Part shown: one piece after another, positions 56,011-64,000 of the stretch
How the letters are laid out: the number at the start of each line of letters is the position of its first letter
How positions within the stretch are numbered: position 1 is the first letter of the stretch
Assembly: GCF_014839805.1 (NCBI RefSeq)
Contig: NC_051121.1
Location: 4,633,116 to 4,697,115 of the forward strand
Reading direction: 5' to 3'
DNA from: Manduca sexta
Lineage: Eukaryota; Arthropoda; Insecta; Lepidoptera; Sphingidae
DNA length: 64,000 nucleotides
The notes under the pieces: model-generated
What the model was told of the DNA's origin: nothing
What the model saw: only the letters and a program-made list of their open reading frames with translations
The model's database searches: none
Position numbers and translations under genes: made by a program

Positions 56011-58351
56011 TAGCTCCATTTGATATATCTTAAATAAAATTATTATCATCATTGGCAAGTACATACGCATACGACAATGGCTTTATTTTGGATGAAAATC
56101 CTTTATAAGAAACTATTTTTATTACTGAAAAAAATGGTCTATTCAATTATAAAGAGAATAAGTTTGAGTTTGATAGTTTTGCGCTAATCTCTGGAATTAT
56201 TAAACCAACTTCAAAATTCTATCACTAAGAGAAAGTTACGAAGCTCGTGAGTACTAAAGGCAATTTTTTTATAAAATATTTATCCCGGTTTTTATGAACT
56301 AAAAATACCCAATCATCCAAAGAGTCTATATCGCACCTGCGTTTCCACCTAGATTCACATAGTCTCTACTCTTACTCCAGCTAATGATCTGTATAATTTG
56401 GCAATTGGGAGTAAACTGCCCTTTCACAGGTGTTAAAAAATATTAAAGAGATCGTTAGTGCGAGTAAAGATTATTAAAATATTGATATTTGATTGAGATG
56501 AATTATGTATTATGTTAAAAACCTATGATTAAAATAAATTTAGAGCTATAACTCTAGCTATATTTAGTTTATAAAGTAAAAACAATTTTTTTTACAATTA
56601 TTATAGCATGGAATATTAATACAATGTGCGCCAGAAAAAATATAAGTTATTTTTAACCGACCATACGATAGTTATCTATTTATTCATCGTATTTATTTTC
56701 CTTTATTATTTTTTCCGGCGATGGCTTTTTTTCCCATGGTGCGATTTAAATTATTCTTTTTCGTTGGATTTCGCATAACTTCGGAATAGACCTTAGGCTT
56801 TGAAACAGCATAGGGAAACTCTTCAAAATCAAATAAGATTTGTAATTTTTTTTAATCAATCACAAATTATTATTTTTGTGTTAGGTTCAGTTAGAAGTAT
56901 TTTATAACTAACAAAACAAAAAAGGTTAGAAATTTATCAAACAAAAAAGTATTTATTGTGCACTATATAAAAAATATATAATAATTTCTTATTAAACCGT
57001 ATACAAAGTTTTATTATGTTATATACTAGTGTTTTTTCCAGTCGGGTTTTTTAAAATATAATGAAGATCCTAAAAATTTCCAAATTATCATTATGTATAA
57101 ACCATTTATCAAGTTTTTTAGGATTAAAAAAATAGATTTAGTTTTTACCTTTATTAGATTCATATTTTTATGATAAGTATTAAAGCATAATAAGTTTAGG
57201 TCCCGGATAAAGAAGTAAAAACTTTAACCAATCTTTCTTTATATATTTTTTTCCTTTTTTTACAAGCTGTAGTTTGACAGGTGACTGGTCTAAATCAGCC
57301 TACAGTCCCGAGCTTAGCCTTGATTTAATGCTGTATTTCAGAATTCAGAACGTAACAAATTTATCAGGATTTTGGTTGCTATTTTTGTAAAAATAAAGTC
57401 GATTTTGTTTTTAAAGTTACTGTCTATACCTGTCAGATTACACGAATCTTATTGAACCCAGTTATGTCAAAATGTACGCACTCAAATTTATTAAAAATAT
57501 GTTATTAATATTTAACACGCAATCAATCCAAATGGACTTTAATGTTCAGCAAAACACACTAAGATCTATTTATATCTGATATAAAAATGTCTGAACTGAT
57601 CCTTTTTTTATCCATAAAAAATCATCTGTAACAAATAACAATCCACAAATGTATTAAAGTAATATTATGGCATAAATCCGCCCAATTTTAATAACGTGGT
57701 TTCAACACATAGATGAAAAAGTGATTTTACTGATTGGCAAAAGCCAGAATTATAATATCATAAATGAGCCAGATCGAAGAGGTATTTATTTGAGCCTAAT
57801 TAAAAATAGTGTTACAGTTTACTATCGTGGGATTGCACATTATAATATCTATCTTATAATTATACTAACAGTTTGTACTTTTGATTTCTGAGAGTGTTCT
57901 CATGAGTGTCAAGGACCAATTAAAGGTCACCTGTCTATCTTCTACTGTCTTTTGATATAAATCATCCCAAACCCAAAACTTAAACCATTTCAATACAGTT
58001 CAGTTTACACTTACACCACAAAATTATGTTGTAACCAAGTATTTACCAAGTATGGCTTTCAGTCTGACCCAACATAATCGTTTTTCAGTAAATAAATGAA
58101 AATTTTACACTGAAATTGCAGCTCCAACTTGCTTGGCGTATGTTCGCGGTAAAACTTTAGCAACTTGACGTGAAGTACTCTTTATGAGAGGCGTAGTATG
58201 GCAACTATTTTGCAGCGAAATGTGTGTGGTGAAAAGTTGAAAAATATGGAACTGCGTAAAGAGTATAAACTGTTCGTGTATATGGAATGATTTTAAGTTT
58301 TAAGTTCATCAAATAAGATTAGTTATTGTTTATTAATTTTTAAATATTTTC
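56011..58351. other. Long AT-rich stretch
   Basis: 2.3 kb without any gene I can support. The block around 57255-57480 (TCAGCCTACAGTCCCGAGCT and following) recalls an interspersed lepidopteran repeat, from memory only. Confidence 0.4.
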
Positions 58352-58548
58352 CGGCATAATTATATCGCTAGTTGAAAGGCTAATTGACTTAAGTAACATT
58401 TTATTGCGATACTAAGTCTCATACATTTTTAAAATTAGCACTTTTTTCTGTTTTTTTAACGTAGTTAAAATTATTCAAAAAAAAAAAAACGTCGCTGAAG
58501 TCAATTAGCGTTTCAACCGTCGCGTCGATATAATTATAGTGTTTTAAG
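58352..58548. repeat. Imperfect inverted repeat, possible old MITE
   Basis: ATAATTATATCG..GTTGAAAGGCTAATTGACTT on the left and GAAGTCAATTAGCGTTTCAAC..CGATATAATTAT on the right. Confidence 0.6.
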
Positions 58549-59109
58549 ATATTCTTTTATAGTTTTATATTTGGTAGGTAATTATAGGCTATTATTTTTC
58601 ATCATTACAACTGATACGATGTATTAAATTTTCAATCATAATGTTAATCTATAAAATAAATTCTATGTCGCGTTAGCATACTGAATCGCCCTATACAATC
58701 CTTACTTATAAGCACCGACTTTCAATTTGAAGTACGATTCCAACTTTTAAGAAGGATTAACGTATACTTCCAATAGCACTGATGTTAAAAACTTTTTCGA
58801 TATCCCAAATCTCCGGGTCATCGACCTTCGCCCAGGTGGGCTTTAATTTACAGTAGTGGTAAAGTGTTCGAACTTTGTAATACAATAGTAAACTTTGGGT
58901 TGTAAAGTAAGCAGTTTTATGGCCGGTGGTAAAGTAAATATTACATTCATTTTGGGCAGTGTTAGGTAAAGGTTAGAGGTATAAAAAAAATTTCACAGTG
59001 ATTTAAAATCTAAGGTATCTTCTTACGTAATATTTTAATGTGGCCAGAAAGGTCTGAGAGTGTTCAAATTAAGGTCTTATGCCTGAAATGCAACTTATTT
59101 TTTATATTA
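58549..59109. other. AT-rich spacer
   Basis: Nothing recognised. Confidence 0.45.
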
Positions 59110-59403
59110 GGCTGGGCTGGGACTGGGTTTTTTGCATCTTAAAAATTACTTAGTCGCAGCTCAGAGTCAGGAAGTTTGTTGTGACTCGTGCCTCGGAAAC
59201 CACGTAAGGCCCTTGGTCTTGCGCCTGATCTCGAACCGGTCAAGTCAGATTGCTGCCTCACCGGACTATGAGAGTGAAGGACCAGAGAATGCACCTGTGT
59301 ATTGCGGACATCTCTGCACTATTCTCCTGTGTACTTGGCTGATCTCCGTTGAGATTGGTCGCCGTGGCCAAAATTCGGTTAAGAAGAAATCATATATCCA
59401 CTA
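59110..59403 (+). mobile_element. LINE-derived 3' region (GACTCGTGCCTCGGAAACC type)
   Basis: GTGACTCGTGCCTCGGAAAC, CTTGCGCCTGATCTCGAACC, ACTATGAGAGTGAAGGACCA and GATTGGTCGCCGTGGCC. From memory this is a very common lepidopteran block at the 3' ends of non-LTR elements. The 90-codon frame over it is accidental. Confidence 0.6.
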
Positions 59404-59414
59404 GAATTCATTTT

Positions 59415-59743
59415 GATAATATAATAATATCGGCCCTGTATTATATACTTGCCCACTGCTGAGCACGGGCCTCCTCTACTACTGAGAGGGTTTAGGCCTT
59501 AGTCCACGACGCTGGCCTAGTGCGGATTGGTAGACTTCACACACCTTCGAAATTCCTATAGAGAACTTCTCAGATGTGCAGGTTTCCTCACGATGTTTTC
59601 CTTCACCGTTAAAGCGAACGATAAATTCACAAAGAATACACACATGATTTTTTTTTAGAAAAGTCAGAGGTGTGTGCCCTTGGGATTTGAACCTGCGGAC
59701 ATTCGTCTCGGCAGTCCGTTCCACACCCAACTAGGCTATCGCC
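59415..59743 (-). mobile_element. SINE B, full-length, with 11-bp TSD
   Basis: Full head, body and tail. GAATTCATTTT at 59404-59414 and 59744-59754. Confidence 0.92.
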
Positions 59744-59754
59744 GAATTCATTTT

Positions 59755-60534
59755 ACTACTACCGTATAGCAATGTTATTTTAAATCAAACGTGGTTGCAA
59801 CAAAGTTTTCCAAGATTGTTAGTCAATTACATTTTGGATTCTGAATTTACTAGGTCTCATTTGATAGAGATACATCTAAAGCTATCTTAATACAGCAACT
59901 AGCATCGTTAGTGCTATAAAATTCGTGGTTACTATAAATAATCAAGTATTTTCTTTTGCATTCCTTGAAAAATATTCCAACTTTAATAAATGCAAGATAA
60001 ACAAACTCAAATATTCCTTTGATTTCAATTACCATGTTTCAGAATCCATTGCTTATTTATGTAAATATTTCGAAATGTTTAAAGGCAAAGTTATATTTTA
60101 CATACACTTAATTTTGAATCTTAATTTCAGATAGTGTGAATTTAGTTTTTGATTTGTTTGCATGGAATTTATACCTTATTAGGGTAAAGTTATAGTACCT
60201 AATACAACATTCACTTGTTTTTTTGTTTGTTTTCATTTTAGATGATGTGAACTGTATACGAATTATTTTTCGTGAAAAGTTTTACGTTATCATGCATGCA
60301 TCTTATGTAATGTTGAATAACGTGAAATACTGCATCGTACGATAGTCGTTAATTGTGTTAATTATATCTTAATGAACGCATAAATTTCTATAACGCATAA
60401 ACCTTGCTATTTGATTTGCCTGAACGAGCTACTATTGCCTATTTTTGCTATTCATTCGAGTGTAATATGAATGAATAAGAAATTTTAATTACTTAATTGC
60501 CAGTATTATCGTTCAAATAAAAATATGTATATAT
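59755..60534. other. AT-rich spacer
   Basis: Nothing recognised. Confidence 0.45.
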
Positions 60535-60822
60535 AATGTTTTTTTTATTGTTTAGGATGACGAGACGAGTTTGCCATTCGCCTGATGGTCGAACCATCCA
60601 ACACATATAATTACAAAGTATGGTTTGGTAGTCCATTGCACTGGCCGTCCTGAGACACGAGATGTTGAGTTTCATTATGTCCAGTAGTTACACTGGCTAC
60701 AATGTTCTTCAAACCGGAACACGACAGTGAGTACACACTGCTGCTTGACGTCCGAAATAGACATTGCGGTGGTGGACCCAGGCGGACTCTCACATATAAG
60801 AGAGCTACCTACCAATAAAATA
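60535..60822 (-). repeat. Repeat family C copy
   Basis: GACGAGACGAGTTTGCC, GCCTGATGGTCGAACC (a deletion follows GGT), CACTGCTGCTTGACGTCCGA. The right edge is disturbed (CTACCTACCAATAA). Confidence 0.8.
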
Positions 60823-60844
60823 TATTTATATTTACATATATATA

Positions 60845-60883
60845 ACGAATTTTACCGCGGTTTTTTATATTATAATTTTCTCA
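60845..60883 (-). repeat. Repeat family G, 3' part, split by SINE A
   Basis: ATTTTACCGCGGTTTTTTAT then ATTATAATTTTCTCA on +. The remainder lies at 61154-61190. Confidence 0.75.
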
Positions 60884-61153
60884 GACTGCCTCGGTGGCGT
60901 AGTTGTATTGCATGTCCGGTACAATAGCGCTCTGAGGCCCTGGGTTCGAATCCCGGGTCGGGCAAAGTGATATTTGGGTTTTTCTGCTCAGTATCAGCCC
61001 GGAGTCTGGAATTTGTGCCCGATATGGCGATAGGCTCGCCCCCTATCACATCATGGGACGGAACATACTTGGCGAAAAGTGGGTGCCCTAGTTGCGCCTC
61101 TGCATACCCCTTCGGGGACAAATGCGTGATGTTATGTATGTATGTATGTTATG
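60884..61153 (+). mobile_element. SINE A, full-length, 13-bp TSD, inserted in family G
   Basis: The cleanest copy: GACTGCCTCGGTGGCGTAGT (A box), GGGTTCGAATCCCGGG (B box), GCTCAGTATCAGCCCGGAGT, CACATCATGGGACGGAACAT and a (TATG)n tail. TATAATTTTCTCA occurs at 60871-60883 and 61154-61166. Confidence 0.95.
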
Positions 61154-61190
61154 TATAATTTTCTCACTACGTTTCGACTTTGCATCCATA
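61154..61190 (-). repeat. Repeat family G, core part, split by SINE A
   Basis: TTCTCACTACGTTTCGACTT then TGCATCCATA, i.e. GCAAAGTCGAAACGTAG on -. Confidence 0.7.
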
Positions 61191-61639
61191 AAGGTTTCCA
61201 TCTCTAACTTTTGCGTAATCATAATAAATTATACCAGTATTATCATTAATTCATTCAATATCGGCTTTAAATAACGTATGATACGTCTAGTCGTTACATC
61301 TAATATTCCAAAACGTGTGAAAGCATAAATTATGTTTATTATTAAGTCTAGACTTGTCATTATATTTGCAGTGTATGCAAAGTACTAGATAATGATGTAT
61401 TTGGGATATATTTTTGTAAGTCGAGGAATTGAGATCAATGGCCGGAAAGATTTATGTTTAAGCATATTGCCTATTTGGGACTTGGATGTGATTCGAAGTG
61501 TGAAGCTGGTTCGACTTTTGCCAGTTTCCGAAGTGACATTTATATATTATTGTGTAAATACTGAATTTTGACTAGTATTTTCTTGCGAGACTGCTAGAAA
61601 TTTTTTCCAAATCCAATCTTCATTTAACTATTTACATAC
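61191..61639. other. AT-rich spacer
   Basis: Nothing recognised. Confidence 0.45.
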
Positions 61640-61690
61640 TTAAAATTAAACTACTTTTCGGATTTTGTCGCGGTTTTATATATTTTAGTT
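61640..61690 (-). repeat. Repeat family G fragment
   Basis: CTACTTTTCGGATTTTGTCG then CGGTTTTATATATTTT matches the 3' end of G on -. Confidence 0.5.
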
Positions 61691-62156
61691 TTTATTTATA
61701 TACTTATAAAAATTAAACATCTTGCATAATGTTATACGGGTAAAAATATTACATCATTTTATAGAAATCATATCCGGTAATAATAAAACTAGTATAATAA
61801 TACTTGGACGAGAAGACTCAAAAGACAACGAGATAAAAATCCTTCATGAACGTAAAAGGAAGATAGGACTTTCTTTTAGACTTCTATAATATTAACTATC
61901 GTTCGTCAGACCTGTCATTCTGTCTGAAGCATTATTCGCTTCTTTTGTGTTATCGCTCGGCTGCATTCAACTCAGCTTTACCGGGCTATAATGCAGCAAG
62001 GCTCTTAAATCCAGGATGATAGAGATCAAAACGCTGGAGCTTTGATAGCAACACGTAAGCACGTGACGGAGATATCTTTATTTTTCAAATCTAAGGCTGC
62101 ATAACGTTAAGCAGAATTGGACCTTCTTAATTTATTACAGTCCATTTCTTCTTAAT
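61691..62156. other. AT-rich spacer
   Basis: Nothing recognised. Confidence 0.45.
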
Positions 62157-62481
62157 TTAATAATAATAATATCAGCCCTGTACTATATACTTGCCCACTG
62201 CTGAACACGGGTCTCCTCTACTACTGAGAGGGATTAGGCTTTAGTCCACCACGCTGGCCTAGTGCGGATTGGTAGACTGCACACACCTTCGAAATTCTTA
62301 TAGAGAACTTCTCAGTTGTGCAGGTTTCCTCACGATTTTTTCCTTCACCGTTAAAGCGAACGATAAATTCACAAAGAATACACACACGATTTTAGAAAAG
62401 TCAGTGGTGTGTGCCCTTGGGATTTGAACCTGTGGACATTCGTCTTGGCAGTTCGTTCCACACCCAACTAGGCTATTGCCG
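62157..62481 (-). mobile_element. SINE B, full-length
   Basis: Complete. CTTCTTA occurs at both edges (62150-62156 and 62482-62488), a short possible target duplication. It abuts a LINE remnant. Confidence 0.9.
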
Positions 62482-62534
62482 CTTCTTATTGATTTATTAC
62501 ATCCAAATGGATTTGACATATGATGAGTTCTAAG

Positions 62535-62706
62535 GATGAAAAGTGGAGCAAAGACGTTACAAATAGGTACCACAGACTCAAAAAGAAATAGGGGTAGACA
62601 AACTAGTAGATGGGAGGACGAAATTAAAAGAGCGACGGGACCGTACTGGCGAAGAGTGACTGACGACAGGACTCAGTGGAAAGAGTTAGAGGAGGCCTTG
62701 CCATGA
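62535..62706 (+). pseudogene. LINE protein C-terminal fragment, frameshifted
   Basis: DEKWSKDVTNRYHRL in one frame, then after a shift near 62580 KRNRGRQTSRWEDEIKRATG, WRRVTDDRTQWKELEEALP and stop. The motif GRQ..RW.DE...W.R...DR..W..LEEA is a second, different non-LTR C-terminal tail. Only the last ~57 codons remain. Confidence 0.75.
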
Positions 62707-63399
62707 GGCAAACTGAGCTGCGTGACATTATATGATTCACGAAATTAACTACATGTTGCTTAACTATAATTCAAACTTATTTCTAAAGCTTAATCTGTTT
62801 GTTGTAACATCTTTGTAATTTGCTCGGTTAGTAAAATATTTTTTATGACCCAACTGTTTTTGTTTTTTTAATCAGTGCTCGGCAAACTGTTTTCATTGCA
62901 CTTGTTAGCGAAGTGAATCCCAAAGAAAAATACATATAAAATGATTGGCATATTACTCTTTAGCCCGAATTATTTTGTCACGGGCCACTGCCACGCGTGC
63001 CATTTCGCCATCTTTACCATACACCTAGTCAGCGCTAATCAAATCCGTTTTGTATTTATAACAAACCGTAAACAATCTATTCAACAGACTTAATCGGTTA
63101 CCTCAAAACTGAATACTAATTAAGTAGAACACTCAACCACAAAATAAGTTTACCGTTTCAAGGTAATATCGAGTCCTTCGCATTACGTCTCAATATCGAT
63201 GGCCTTGGTAACTTTGCCTTTATCGTTGCGAATTGCCTCCAAATCAACCATTGTGTGGAATCAACTCTATATTTTCTGTATGAGTTATCTGTTTTTTATT
63301 TGTGGCTTTATTGAAATATATTGCAATAAAAATGTGGAATGCTGTTGTAGGAGTATTGTTATGTTATAATATAAAATGTAAGTCAAATACCTATATATA
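62707..63399. other. AT-rich stretch
   Basis: No repeat match. 62870-63060 is slightly less AT-rich but has no long frame. Confidence 0.4.
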
Positions 63400-63580
63400 G
63401 ACTAATATTATAAATTGAAAGTAATTCTGTCTATATGTGTGTACAACTTTAACGGAGAAATTAATTCATTGATTTTGGTGAAGTTAGGTACGCAGTAGGC
63501 TTGAAATAAGTTAAACCATTCCGAAGAAGTATACAGTAAGACTTCTGAAAAAACTTCCACGCAGGCACTCTTGAATATTA
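63400..63580 (+). mobile_element. Helitron-like family H fragment (5' end)
   Basis: GACTAATATTATAAATTGAAAG then TAATTCTGTCTATATGTGTG resembles the 5' end of the 23.4-kb Helitron (TCCTACTAATATTATAAATG). The 3' end is not present. Confidence 0.5.
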
Positions 63581-63624
63581 TGTTATTATTATTTTTCGAG
63601 TCGACAAGTTTTTTCTTTTTTTTT

Positions 63625-63885
63625 GCTTATGGTACGCCAAAGTGACCTCACTGTACCTGATGGTAAGTGGAGCGGGGTCCAGTAGAATGTCGACTGACGA
63701 GAGATGATTACCCCTCGGCAGTCGACACAATTATGCCGGCCTGTTGGAACCGGATATGCACAGGCTGATCCCGGAACGCGACATACTTACATAGACCACT
63801 ATAGCAGGTAAATTAAAACTTTAACACCTTGTGTACGGTGGTCGATTTCCAGGCGGATATGAAATATATCCTACAACTAGCAAAA
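63625..63885 (-). repeat. Repeat family D, full-length
   Basis: GTACCTGATGGTAAGTGGAG, a 13-base near-perfect stem GTCGACTGACGAG (63689-63701) / CTCGGCAGTCGAC (63714-63726), CTGATCCCGGAACGCGACAT, GGTGGTCGATTTCCAGGCGG, and AATATATCCTACAACTAG. Confidence 0.85.
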
Positions 63886-64000
63886 AATAAATATTGCATA
63901 GGAAATACTACAGATAAACTTGTGTAAATCAAAGTAACATCAAGCGAATGCATCAGAGTCCATCGTATTCGAAGTTGTATTTATTTAAGGTTAAACATCA

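Noticed and set aside
59132..59404. 90-codon frame
   Set aside because: Lies in a LINE 3' region repeat; no protein support.
60884..60965. Possible tRNA gene
   Set aside because: A and B boxes are present, but the segment is the head of SINE A, repeated many times with a SINE body; no proper cloverleaf ends.

Overview
This window looks like nuclear DNA from a moth or butterfly (Lepidoptera). It is AT-rich, intron-scale eukaryotic sequence with no operons, and it is packed with short retroposons whose heads, tails and insertion signatures match those common in lepidopteran genomes. The species assignment rests on my memory of those repeat families and was not checked against a database.

Cellular coding content is very small. 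I can support one isolated exon-like block (6789-7008, GC-rich, open, good splice sites) and one candidate multi-exon gene on the + strand (41619-44413). The gene's four short exons have consensus splice sites and compatible phases; exon 1 plus exon 2 give a Cys-x2-Cys ... Cys-x2-Cys pattern resembling a ZAD-type zinc finger, but exon 2 carries an in-frame TAG. The rest is repeats and unannotated AT-rich DNA, consistent with introns or intergenic sequence.

The dominant mobile element is a non-LTR retrotransposon on the - strand (50334-54899) with endonuclease, reverse transcriptase, RNase H and a C-terminal CCHC motif, most like the LOA clade. It sits inside an older repeat (family F), whose two halves flank it. 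Its reading frame is broken by five single-base shifts, all in homopolymer runs, and its N-terminus appears to be an in-frame fusion left by an internal deletion. Two C-terminal scraps of other LINEs lie at 44775-45014 and 62535-62706.

Two tRNA-headed SINE families are abundant: SINE A (about 12 copies or fragments) and SINE B (about 12). Several copies have clear target-site duplications. Other families named here are C and D (related retroposon tails), E (AT-rich), F (hairpin head), G (possible Penelope/hammerhead-like), H (non-autonomous Helitrons), I and J (inverted-repeat elements).

Region by region: 0-4 kb has a dimeric minisatellite inside an inverted-repeat element; 4-20 kb has scattered SINEs, F, D and a Helitron; 20-30 kb has a perfect 62-bp palindrome, a Helitron and a 0.9-kb foldback element; 30-41 kb is SINE-rich; 41-45 kb holds the candidate gene; 46-50 kb has a GC-rich retroelement block, a TA-flanked MITE and SINEs; 50-55 kb is the LINE; 55-59 kb is mostly unannotated; 59-64 kb is a nest of SINEs and tails.
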